A stretch of DNA of 64,000 nucleotides, taken from Sclerotiophoma versabilis (lineage: Eukaryota; Ascomycota; Dothideomycetes; Pleosporales; Didymellaceae). Location: NCBI GenBank assembly GCA_012274445.1, contig JAAROD010000093.1:1240001-1304000 (forward strand), written 5' to 3'. The notes beneath the pieces are model-generated. The model was not told where the DNA came from, searched no databases, and worked only from the letters and a program-made list of their open reading frames with translations. A program made the position numbers and the translations under genes. Positions 8,780-20,140 of the stretch are shown piece after piece. How positions within the stretch are numbered: the stretch's first letter is position 1; every line of letters begins with the position of its first letter.

Positions 8780-10959
8780 CTAAAGTATCATGCTCTTCCT
8801 CCGACTAGCTATCCTTTCCGCTCTCAGCGTACTTGTCGCACTCGCCTTCTGCGCATCGCTTGCTGCTCCATCTTTTGTACCTGCAGACACCGATGCAGAG
8901 GCTTTCTTTGCATTTAATCGCGCAGCAGAAGTGCTCTTCGCCAGGCTGGTCGTACTGATACTCTTGACGGTCCCGCTTCCTGTGCGCTTTTGCAGAGATG
9001 GTAGTGTACCTCCTGGCTTCTCAGACTCGCTGGTGGCTAGAGCCGGTACAGAGGAGTGACGCCGAGCGTTGCGCACTACTTTGGCAAGCTCGGTCTGCGG
9101 TCGCGTAGAGTTGACAGGAGAGGTTTCATTAAAGTCGAAGATGGCAAGGTTGTCTTTCTCAATCGCCTCTTCCTTTACAGCAGGCTCGGGGGCTTCGGCT
9201 GACTCAGCTACAGGCTCGTCCGAAGTCTTAGCTATAAAGTTCGCGGATGCTCTTCGGTTTGTTGTACTTGTTTGTTCGATCAGTGCAGAAATGGCTTTCG
9301 AGGTCGTCGACAGGGTCGTTTGCTCTGGCTCCGGTGGAGATGCATTCTCTCGCCTGTCAAGTTTCTGTCGCAGTGGACTTCCCGCCTCAGCCTCCTCTTC
9401 TCCTACTTCACGTTTGATTGCAACTCTTCCTGTCGTAAGAGGCGCCAACTTCATCTCCACGCTCGTCCTTCGGTCTGTTTGAGGTACAACAGCATCGGCC
9501 AGCTTGCCATCACGACGCATCTTCACAGCCAGACTAGGTTCCTTGTAGCTGACCTGTGGCCGCGCTCTTCGTGATGGTCGGCCAGCAAGTCCTGTCTGGT
9601 TTCCTGAGTTTACGTCGCCTGGCGGAGGGGTATCCTTGTTGTCTGGCCGCGACGTCGAAGGCTCTGTAGAGGGCGGTGAGAAAATAACATCTGCAGCAGG
9701 CGTTTTCGGTAGGAGCGCATCGAGATTAATCTCAGCGACGGGGGCAGGCTCAGAGGCTGCTAGCATGGAAAGCTCAGGCGGTGTAATGGTTCGGCTGATT
9801 GGGAGACGCTGGCGTCCACGAGGATTTACGCTAGGCAGCTTTTTCTTTTGTGGCTTCTCGTGCTCTTTTGCAGACGATCGCTGCTTTTTCGGCGATAGCA
9901 CTGGGTCAGTGTTGACAGGTTCTGGAAACGTTAGTCTCGAGCAGTCCATGTAAAGAGCTCGAACTTACTGCTACTAAGGACTGGCCGTGCTGGGGAGAAG
10001 GCTCTAGGCTCCTCAGCAAGTTCCTCTGTCTCTGTTTCTTGGACATGCCTGCGACTGAAGGCGAACTGCTCCTCCTGTGCTCCCGGCCGGTCCTCATCTT
10101 CTTGCACACTGAACTTCCTCTTAGCTCCAGTACGCACAAGCTTGCCCGGTTTCTCTTTGACTTCTTCTGGAGATTCAAACACAGATATGCGGCGAATATT
10201 GAGTTTTGGTCCACTCTCCCTTCGCTTCTTTCGTGTTTCCAGGTTTATTGGTAGCGCAGGCTCATCTTCTGCAGGTACGCCTTCTGCAGGAACATCCTCC
10301 ATGTGCTCATCCGGTGCAGGGTTGGGATCGAACGCAATAGGCTCTTCGACTTCGAAGCTCGATGTGGGTGGTGGACCAATATCGGGCGATTGGCTCTCAG
10401 TGTCTTCCAGCAAGTTCCGGATCTCATCTGAGTTCATGGTGCGTCGTGGGTAGTCTTTGCCCTCGTCAATGGTGGGCATCATCCGGTCTTCTACTTCCTG
10501 TATGTAAAGCCCGCTCCTGAAGTTCCTCTCCCGTGGGCGATGTCTGGCCAGCTGCTGGCTCTTGCGCCTTTTCTCAGCCTGCTCAGGTTGCCCCAGCGAA
10601 GCTACCAGACTTCCGATTTCTTGCATCTTCGCCTCCAGCTGTGCCCTGACGACGTCGATATTCTCGAATGAAAGTCTGCTAGACTGCTTGTCGACGGTGT
10701 GTTGAAGGTGCATTGCGCGTTCGCGAAGGGCGAGGTTCTCCGCGAGGAGGCGTGAGCAGTCGCTTTCAAGTGTGCGGATGCGCATTGACTGCTGCGAATT
10801 GTTTCTATCCTAGGATCAGTTTGCAGTCTCTCCAATGCCTTGCGCTGAAACGCACTTTGCAAGTTCGCGGTTCTGTCGCAGAAAGCGCCGCTTGATGGCC
10901 TCAATGTTGTCGGCCGACGGCTGGGGAGCTGCCACCGGCGGCTCGTTCAAGCGCGCCAT
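8780..10959 (-). CDS. SGO1: Shugoshin, centromeric cohesion protector
   Basis: Protects centromeric cohesin and senses kinetochore tension, with PP2A and the chromosomal passenger complex. Exons 10959-10856, 10804-9969 and 9921-8780 (introns of 51 and 47 nt) give 693 aa. The N-terminal coiled coil characteristic of shugoshins is at about residues 20-95 (IKRRFLRQNRELAK, MRIRTLESDCSRLLAENLAL). A long acidic, disordered middle follows. The C-terminal basic shugoshin box is at about 428-450: RPSRRARPQVSYKEPSLAVK, followed by MRR, the part that binds phosphorylated H2A in characterised homologues. Ser/Thr-rich low-complexity sequence fills the C-terminus. Divergent from DAD2 with 294 bp between the starts. 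Confidence 0.93.
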
Positions 10960-11253
10960 ATGCGCTGGATAGGTATGTGGAAGCTGAAGATAGTTTGCAG
11001 GACGGGTGCGGTGGCCGCGCGCGACGATCTAGGACGTGTGTCGTTCGTTGTTTCCGTCTGGTCTTCGTCATAGTCGAAAAGCTGCGGGCGTTGTTTACCT
11101 AGCAACGGCGGGCTAGCCGCTTGTGTGGACGGCTCCACTTTTGCGACCCATTCACTCGCGACAACACGTGAGGGGTTAGCACGCACCCTTTGACCTTACA
11201 AAGACAGCAACATCAACCGAGCCCACGCAAGACCGCATACTGCCCGAAACATC
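10960..11253. promoter_or_regulatory. Shared SGO1/DAD2 divergent promoter
   Basis: This 294-bp region separates two divergently transcribed chromosome-segregation genes. Visible motifs are a forkhead-type TGTTTAC at 11092-11098 (inverse of GTAAACA) and a palindromic E-box CACGTG at 11165-11170. Forkhead factors drive G2/M genes in yeasts; that they act here is inference from motif and gene content. Confidence 0.5.
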
Positions 11254-11821
11254 ATGTCGAACTTGTCTCGTCCCATGGGGTCGCACCTGCGTGGCCAGTC
11301 GATGGGCGCGTCACAGCAGTCGACTTTCTTGCAGCAGAAAATCGCCGACAAGAAGGCCGAGCTCGCAAACCTCAAGGACTTGCAGGCATTAAGCGGTGGC
11401 CTGGCAGATCAGATGCAAATGTTGGCTGACAAGCTGCAAACCCTCTCGGATGGTACAGAAGGTATGTCGCGCTGACTAGAGCTACATCAAACAACATATA
11501 TCTCCAGGACGTACGAATATGAACGAAACGTACCCATGCGCTAACAGTGCATCTTCAGCTGTTGCAGCGGTACTATCAAACTGGCACAACGTACTTCGTG
11601 CTATCAACATGGCGTCCAGTAAGTTGGCTCTTTTGTAGATAGGTAGCACACATCATCTGACTAGAGCAGCTATCATGCCCAAACCAAAGGACGAGGATGA
11701 TGTAGAGACGAAGCCAGACACTGAACCACCATTACCGCAAACCCTTGTCCGTATCCCAACTCAGCATGCGCCTGCAGTCATTGAGCAAGCAAACGCTGGA
11801 GCAGCAGCCGCAACGGAGTGA
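11254..11821 (+). CDS. DAD2: DASH/Dam1 complex subunit Dad2
   Basis: Subunit of the DASH ring, which couples kinetochores to microtubules. Exons 11254-11461, 11559-11618 and 11667-11821 give 140 aa. The N-terminal half shows the Dad2 signature: FLQQKIADKKAELANLKDLQ, LSGGLADQMQMLADKLQTLS, then across the first splice AVAAVLSNWHNVLRAINMAS. The last exon encodes a proline-rich acidic tail (MPKPKDEDDVETKPDTEPP) typical of filamentous fungal Dad2, longer than in budding yeast. The second exon is only 60 nt. Splice joins give EAVAAV and STAIMP in frame. Confidence 0.93.
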
Positions 11822-13333
11822 ACCACGAAGGACCAACGGGGCATGTCAGAAGCCGAAGAAGACCACCAACCGACTCTTCCAGATGGAATAGCATAACCTT
11901 GTACAGGCAAAGTATTTGATCTTGATCTGCAGAGAATCAAGACACGCCGGAGGACATGTTCAGCAGCACAACAAGTTGATGACAAAGATACATAGAGTTC
12001 TCAGGATCAGCGCTAGAGGACCATGACAGGGGAAGACGCGGTTAGGGTGATTAGCAGGAGTGAGTAGAGAGTGCCAGTGACAGTATGATGGGAAAAAGAT
12101 CGATGGCAATGTTCTCACATCCGCGACTCCTTACGTGACCTCAGCCCTCAAGTCCCGAGTGACGACGCTTAGAGCCTAGCGTGCCAAGCCGCACGCGAAG
12201 GTGCTCAAAACTGCGAATCTGACGCGTGCTTCCTTTCCTCACATATTGTCAACGGTCTCCTATAACCCTAAGGTTATTCCCAATTACATGGAAAATGCCT
12301 TAATTCCAGGAGAACCCAGAGGAATTGCACAGCCGTTCTAATCCTGAAGTTCGCTCGCGTCGACTTTCGAGTCGGTATTGGAGCTCCGGGTTCGCTTTAG
12401 GCCAACATACTCTTTCGCCATTGCATCGTGATCTTCGTCCATGACACCTGCGCATCTATTTACAGTCACGTATGAACATGACAGACATGCCCTGTATTTG
12501 TTAGAGGGGGAGGCGTCGCATCCTTGTCGATGACCGGAAGAACTGATATTGCTCTGTAAGCTCGAGGGTGCCATCAGCCGGCCTAAACACTGCGTTGTCT
12601 CCGCTGAAGCATCCATCAACGGACACGACAGGAGAATTATTGTGCAAATCCAGGTGGCTGGACACGAGTGCTACACATTGTTGACGGGCCCGGCAGTTTC
12701 GAGCACGGTGGAAAGATCCCCGCACTTCCGCACCTGTGGCAGTAGGCCGCAGGAAACACGACATCGTGGCAGCGTAAGCTGCACGAGGAGCGGCTGATGA
12801 GCAGCGGACCCCAACTCAACATGATTATCGTCCTGCGATTCGCTGGCTCGGAACGCCTCCGTCGACGAATTCGCCAGCCAGTTTATCAACTGCGGCCTTG
12901 CAAGCTCTTTCTTAGCTCACAAGCTTAAAGTGCAAGCCGAAATTCAAGCCATTGTCACTAGGTGGAGCGATCTCGTATCCCCTATGCCATGATGTGCCAA
13001 GGTTGAAGGCCCAAGAAAGGAGCTTCCGAACTCGTATCCTGTTTGATACTGCGCTATTGGTGCAGCTGTCACACAACCAGCAGCGTGGCTCAGGTGGAGT
13101 TTATCGAGCGGGCCACCAGGCGCGTCGCGCAACGGTCAGCAACCGATATGATCGCCCCGAAGGCGCTACGAATGGCAGATGAGCATCGCGCCGGCCACTA
13201 AAGCATCCTTCAGCCCTGGACGGCTGGCTTCGACACTTGGAGATTAACCTTCCGACCGAAGAGCGTCTCCTTTCTGTTCCTCTCGACTCTCCACAAAGTG
13301 CACCGCATGCCTACAGATCCCAAAGCGTCATGA
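11822..13333. other. Gap between DAD2 and kelch gene
   Basis: 1.5 kb without a supportable gene. On the minus strand, 12338-12619 is open, ending in MDEDHDAMAKEYVGLKRTR, and a neighbouring frame reads FRPADGTLELTEQYQFF. Both look codon-like and could be the end of an unrecognised spliced gene around 12340-12890, but I found no convincing splice join or start. Confidence 0.4.
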
Positions 13334-15976
13334 ATGCGTATCATGGCACGTCTTCGACGATGCCTGCTTGTAGCATCTAGTCTCATTGGGTTGTCTTACC
13401 AGAAAGACCCCATCGTTGACTTGTAGGTAGCCGTCTTTCAATGTAACTTGGTTGGGACCGATCAGGCACTGCGTCGACACTTCCAAAACCTTGATGTTCC
13501 CAACACCCGCGCTCTCACGCAGTGTGAACACAGCTTTGTCGTTCGGACGCGCTGTAAACTCCCACGCGACCGTCATCTCGTTCTCTCACGCTCTATGAGC
13601 ACATGGCTGACCTGAAAACAGCTGCCGACGATGGGGTCACCAAACGGCACAGGTAAATGGGAGGTTGTACGTTGATGGTGGTATGGTAGATTGGAGCCCC
13701 GGGGACGCGAACTACACAAGTGAGATATCACTCGTTTACGGCCTTTCACATGCTAACGTTGGTCAGATACGGCTTTACTGTTTAGCGACCTTAATTCTTC
13801 GGCTCCAGGACTTGGGCAACCTTACCAATACGCAAACCTTTCGAAACCTTCTGAGGTACCCAGTGTCTCTGGCGGCATTCTCTGGCCCGATGAAGTCAAT
13901 AAGTGCTTCTACCAATTCGGAGGAGCTTTCATGAACGGGACGCCCAGCGAGTTCAGCATGTGGACATATGACGTGCTCCTCGACAAGTGGAATCAGACTG
14001 AAAACAAGGCTGCTGGTGTATCCGCTACACAGCGAGTAGCTTATGGTGCTGGCACACATATCGAGGGTTTGGGCTTGGGTTTTTACCTTGGAGGCTACAA
14101 GAGCAACCAGACAGATCCGAACTGGACTGGCAATGCAGTCGCAACTGCCGACCTCGTACGCTTTGAATACAACACTGGGTTCCTGTTCAACAACAGTGGG
14201 CCTGAAGACAATGTGGGAAGAGCGGAGGGACAGATGGTTTACTTGCCTGTATCAGACAGCGGTCTGCTTGTGTACTTTGGTGGCATTGAGGACCCACAAC
14301 AGAACGGCACTTCCATACCGGTGAGTCGCACCAGATCGCATCAGATTGCAATGTCTAATGACTGGATGTTCACTGATATGATAACCTCAGGCGAATATGA
14401 GTGTATGTTAAGAAAGCAGCACTGTATCAGTCTTGCTTATTACTAATTTACAACAGGAGATACACATGTACGACGTTCAGTCGTCGAAATGGTACACCCA
14501 AACTGCCACCGGCAACATACCAGACGCGCGCCGGCAGTTCTGCGCAGGTGTCACTTGGGCCGATGATCAGTCTTCATACAACATGTGAGCGACCCAGGCC
14601 GTCATGAGCTTGGTCAGAGCTGATTTTCACACAGTTATCTGTATGGTGGATACGGGTTCGGAGACCTACCTGCTTATGATGATGCATACATCCTTTCGCT
14701 TCCATCATTCACCTGGATTAAAGCATTCCCTACCGACAACAGTACCGGAGCGTACCCTCATGGAGGTTGCAGCGCGAATGTAGTCAACAAAGATCAGATG
14801 ATCATCATTGGAGGCTGGTTTCCAGAGTCTGACCAGTGCGACTCACCACAAGTGCAAGGGCAACATGGTATGAATCTTGGGTATAATGGCGAGAAGAAGG
14901 CTTTGTGGGACAAGTACGATCCAAATCTTACCACGTACTTTGTTCCCACACCTATTATATCTGCTGTAGGCGGAGGGTACGTCCTGCATCTCTTCGGACT
15001 GAGACAATACTGAGCACACTGCAGGCCTACTGGTAGAGCTACCAAAACGGCGCCGACTTCCTGGGACAATCCTGACCTGGCTGTGTACTATACTCTTAAG
15101 GCTCCATCCGTCACACGAACAGCGACGCGTTCACTGCCTTCGAGCACTGGCACTTCCTCTGGAGGTTCGAGCAAGAGTAAGGTGGGCGCAATTGCTGGTG
15201 GTGTCGTGGGAGGTCTTGCTGCGCTTATCGCCATACTATGCTTAGTATTGTTTTGCCTACACCGTAAAAAGAAGTCCAGGAAAAATAAGGAAGAACGGCC
15301 TGCCGAGCTGCCCCCTCCAGTCGAGCTGGGTGTCACTACGCCACCACAAGAGATGCCAACGCCTGGAATGGGCAAGTATATGCCTTTGCATCAGCAGCAA
15401 GAACAGTATTCTCCGTTTTCTGGAGTCGCATCCTTGCACTCTCCACACTCCGTATATGCCCAACAGTCATCGGCATCTGGATCGCCACCACACGCAAGTC
15501 CTTATGGTTCTCCGCATGACACCAACTTTGCACAGCCAGCATACCCACAAACGACACATCCTCGATCTCCGTCTTGGGAGCATGCGCCATTCTCGACCAT
15601 GGATACACGGTATTCACAGCAGAGCCACCCTCCGCCAACGTCACCCTCTTACCCCTCCTATGCTCCACCACAGGAGGCGCAGCTCTACTACCCGCCCCCC
15701 CGAGAACCAGCATATCCAACGCCTGTGATCTCTCCAGCTGGATATAGTGGCTACGAACCTGTGCAACATCATGACAGTATCTCCTCGCCATTGTCACCAT
15801 CGCCTGTCAGCACGATGCCGACGCCTACACAGTTCTATGCACGACCAGCCCCGGTTCCTGGTGATGCGGGGTCACGGTATACGCAGCCATCGACAGAGGA
15901 TGGTAGGTACGGAGATAGCTTCGGGCCTCAAAGACGGCCGAAGTACGGGCGATTTGTCGAGGCCGATCATACATAG
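13334..15976 (+). CDS. Kelch-repeat single-pass membrane protein
   Basis: Secreted-side beta-propeller anchored by one TM helix. Seven exons: 13334-13422, 13622-13719, 13767-14320, 14391-14402, 14457-14584, 14635-14976 and 15025-15976 (724 aa). Exon 1 encodes a signal peptide (MARLRRCLLVASSLIGLSY). Splicing makes VDFCRRWGHQTAQV, and then LYVDGGMVDWSPGDANYT starts the propeller. Kelch-like blades include FYQFGGAF, VYFGGIED, IYLYGGYGFGD and MIIIGGWFPES. A Ser/Thr stalk leads to the TM segment VGAIAGGVVGGLAALIAILC, followed by basic RKKKSRK and a Pro/Tyr/Gln-rich cytoplasmic tail. Exon 4 is a 12-nt microexon (ANMS). Function is unknown; architecture resembles cell-polarity or wall-associated kelch proteins. 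Confidence 0.88.
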
Positions 15977-16567
15977 ATTCATGAAGTACATAGAGGCGTT
16001 TTGGTGTTTGCGGTTTAGGGTTGGGAGTCTGTTCCTGTTCGATGTCGAGTGATACCCAGCGCTCTATCATGATTATAGCTCATTTGGAGTGAAAGCCATT
16101 AGTAATACAGTGGGACTTTTTGAAATCTCGCGGTGCGGTGAGTTGTCTTGCGCGTGGGTCTTCTGATTGGCACTAGCTTTCTCGGCATCAATCAACGCAG
16201 CAGCCGGGCGCGTCTCCTCATCGTGCTTTTGTACTTTGCCAACCAACGCCAACCGAACAAAAAGCTTTGAGACGACAAGCAGCCGGCTGTGCAGCCTCGC
16301 ATTGGACTCAACACCTGCTGAACTCTCCTCCCCGAACGCTCCTTCCACCCTAGGTGCCTGCCCGCAGCCTGCTCCGCGTCCGACGTGCCCCACCTCGTCT
16401 TCTTGCACCTCTGCAGGCACCAACCCACGCGCGCCAGCTTCCACCGCCTCGCCGCCGCCTGCGACAACAGCGCGACACATAGCCCTCGACTGCTGCAGAG
16501 CTTCTTGGGGCCACCGACACACCAGCCAGTCCAATAGGGAGCTGTCCCCACAGCGAAGCCGCCCGCC
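15977..16567. other. CRM1 promoter and leader region
   Basis: Between the end of the kelch gene and the CRM1 start. Pyrimidine-rich near 16300-16560, consistent with a 5' leader. The opposite strand is open here only as a by-product of composition. No separate gene. Confidence 0.5.
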
Positions 16568-19500
16568 ATGTCTATGTCCATTGAGGAGCTCGACGCCACA
16601 GTGCGCGCCTTCTACGAGGGCCGCGGCGACACAGTACGTTCTCCACACGGCTTCACACAGCGTTTGAGGCAGGACCGAAGCTAACCACACTCGTTTCGTA
16701 GCAAAAACAAGCTCAGGCGACGCTGAACCAGGTAGGCGGAAGCACTCCAACCGCGCTTGCAGCTTGATTCACTAACAATGCGATAGTTCAAAGAAAACCC
16801 AGACGCTTGGCTCCTGGTTGACAAGATCCTCTCGGATGCGCAGTATCCACAGACCAAGTGTATGTATCTGTCATCTGAAAAGAGATGGTTGGGCTATCAC
16901 TAACAATAACCAGACCTCGGCCTGCAGGTGCTCGACAATGTGATCATGACGAGATGGAAGGTCCTTCCCCGCGACCAATGTCAAGGTATGTCGAGTGCAC
17001 AATGCAGAAACTTACTTCAGCTGACAACGGCAGGTATTCGCAACTTCATTGTCAACTTCATCATCCAACTGTCAAACGACGACGATCGCCGCCGCTCCGA
17101 GCGCACCCTGCTCAACAAGCTGAACCTCGTCCTCGTCTCCGTCCTGAAGCAAGAGTGGCCCCACAACTGGCCGACATTCATAAACGAAATCATTTCATCA
17201 TGTCACAGCGGGTTAGGGATTTGTGAAAACAACATGGTCATCCTGAGACTGCTTTCAGAAGAGGTTTTCGACTACTCGGAGGAGCAGATGACGTCCACAA
17301 AGCGCAGGGAGCTCAAACAGAGCATGTGCGACGAGTTCACCTCGATCTACCAGCTGTGTTCTGAGGTTCTGCGCACAGCAACCGAGGCTTCCCTTATCAA
17401 GGCGACTCTCGAGACACTGCTGCGCTTCCTCAACTGGATTCCTCTGGGATATATTTTCGAGACGCCACCCAGCGGTCAGAGCCTTATTGAGACTCTGCGC
17501 AGCCGTTTCCTTGAAGTCCCTGAGTTCCGTAACATCACACTGAAATGCTTGACTGAGATCGCAGGCCTCCACACCGAACCCGCGTACGATGACAAGCTCG
17601 TCCAGATGTTCACAGAAACATTGACCGCGATCTCGAAGATCATTCCTTTGTCCCTAGACCTCAAGCAGACTTACGCGTCGAGTAACAGCAGGGATCAGGA
17701 GTTCGTACTCAATCTTGCGTTGTTCCTGACAAACTTCTTCACATCACACTTGGCCGTTATCGAAAATCTCATGAACAGGGATTTCCTTACACACGGCCAC
17801 TTCTACCTCATCCGTATCAGCCAAATCGACGACCGCGAGATCTTCAAGATCTGTTTGGAGTACTGGACCAAGCTTGTTTCCGAGTTGTACGATGAGATGC
17901 AGGCACTTCCGATTACCGACATGAACCCTCTACTAAACATGGGTATCACGACTGGCGGTAACCGTGACCCTTCGATGATGGCGAATTATCCTCTACGTAA
18001 GAACAAGTATACTGAGATCTTATCGAACCTGCGAACCGTTATGATCGAGAAAATGGTTAGGCCAGAAGAAGTCCTCATTGTTGAGAATGATGAGGGAGAG
18101 ATTGTCCGTGAGTTCGTCAAGGAGAGCGATACGATTCAGCTCTACAAATCGACGCGCGAATGCTTGGTCTTCTTGACACATTTGGATGTTAACGACACCG
18201 AGCAAATCATGTCTGAAAAGCTGGCACGTCAGGTCGATGGCTCGGAGTGGTCATGGGCGAACTGCAACACCCTCTGCTGGGCCATTGGTTCTATCTCTGG
18301 AGCAATGAACGAGGAGACAGAGAAGCGATTCTTGGTCACAGTCATTAAGGATCTTCTGGGCCTCACAGAGATGAAGCGAGGCAAAGACAACAAGGCTGTC
18401 GTCGCCAGTAACATCATGTACATTGTTGGCCAGTATCCACGATTCCTCAAGGCTCACTGGAAGTTCCTGAAGACCGTTGTCAACAAGCTCTTCGAGTTCA
18501 TGCACGAGACACACGAGGGTGTTCAGGATATGGCTTGCGACACATTCATCAAGATTGCCAACAAGTGCCGACGTCACTTTGTCGCGCTTCAGCCCGGCGA
18601 GAATGAGCCCTTTATCGACGAGATCGTACGGAACTTGCGAAAGATCACTGCAGATCTCTCACCTCAGCAAGTGCACACCTTCTATGAAGCTTGCGGTTAC
18701 ATGATCAGCGCGCAAGGGCAAAAGAGCATACAAGAGCGTCTGATCCACGACCTGATGGCTCTTCCTAATTCAGCTGTAAGTACCTTAGCTATGAATTGTT
18801 CCGCAAAGCTAACCATGTCAACAGTGGGACAATATCATTGCCCAAGCGAATCAGAATCCTGCCTGCTTACAAGACTCTGAAGTTATCAAGATTGTCGGCA
18901 ACATCATGAAGACTAATGTTGCAGCCTGCGGCTCCATTGGATCCTACTTCTACCCTCAGATTGGGCGGATATACTTCGACATGCTGACAATGTACCGCGC
19001 TAGCTCGCAGCTCATCGACGAAGCCGTGCAACGCGAAGGCAATATCGCGACTAAGATGCCCAAGGTTCGCGGTCTGCGTACGATCAAGAAGGAGATCCTC
19101 AAGCTCATCAACACCTATGTCGAGAAGGCCGACGACCTCGAGATGATTCACAACAACATCGTCCCCAAGCTGCTCGAAGCTGTTCTGATCGACTACAAGA
19201 ACAATGTGCCTGACGCTCGAGAGGCCGAGGTACTGAACGTTATGACTACGATCATCAACAAGCTACATGTACGTTGGACTCCTAAGACGAGCAAACACTT
19301 TGTTGGTCTCGCACAGCCACAGCCAGATCATTAACTAACTTTGAACAGAGCATGATGGAGGACCAGATCATCAACATCATGGACAGCGTCTTCGAATGCA
19401 CACTAGACATGATCAACAAAGACTTTTCCGAATATCCAGAACATCGTGTCGAGTTCTTCAAGCTTCTCCGGACTATCAACCTGCGTTGCTTCCCTGCTCT

Positions 19501-20140
19501 GCTGCGACTGGATGCTCGCTCTTTCAAGTTCGTCATCGACTCTTGCATGTGGGCTAGCAAGCACGACAACCGCGAAGTGGAGAGTGCCGGTCTTTCCATG
19601 TGCTTCGAACTGGTCTCCAACATGTCTGAGACAGATGAGCAGACTTGCAACGCATTCTTCCAGACATTCTTCACCACCATCTTGCAGGATGTGTTCTTCG
19701 TTGTCACCGACAGCGACCACAAGGCCGGCTTCAAGTCGCAAGCGATGTTATTGGCTAAGATGTTCTGGCTTGTCGACTCGGACAAGCTGCGAGGCCCCAT
19801 CTACACCTCACCAGACATGGCTCCAGCTGGCACACCGAACCGCGAGTTCTTGCGGAATTTTGTCGGCAATCTGTTGGCTACCGCGTTTCCCAACCTTCAG
19901 ACCGCTCAGATCGCAGCGTTCATTGATGGGCTCTTCGCCACCAATGCCGACCTTAATCGCTTCAAGGTGATCCTTCGTGACTTCCTCATCTCTTTGAAGG
20001 AGTTCTCTGGCGACAATGCTGAGCTCTTCGCCGAGGAGCGCGAGCAAGCAGCCAAGCAAGCGAAGGATGAGGAACGCGAGCGCGCCATGAAGGTCGGCGG
20101 CCTTCTTAAGCCCTCTGAGATGGACGATGATGAGTTGTGA
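16568..20140 (+). CDS. CRM1: Exportin-1 (CRM1), nuclear export receptor
   Basis: Exports leucine-rich NES cargoes from the nucleus with Ran-GTP. Seven exons: 16568-16633, 16702-16731, 16787-16859, 16914-16985, 17034-18775, 18825-19268 and 19349-20140. They give 1072 aa, about the size of human CRM1. The importin-beta N-terminal domain is seen as FKENPDAWLLVDKILSDA and WPTFINEIIS. The NES-groove segment reads VIKDLLGLTEMKRGKDNKAV. The residue equivalent to the leptomycin-B target cysteine of human CRM1 (Cys528) is Thr525 here. The acidic C-terminal end is LLKPSEMDDDEL. The four small 5' exons include one of only 30 nt. Highly conserved throughout, no breaks. Confidence 0.97.

Noticed and set aside
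16073..16750. 225-codon minus-strand frame over the CRM1 5' region
   Set aside because: Overlaps the antisense of CRM1 exons 1 and 2; composition artefact of a pyrimidine-rich leader.
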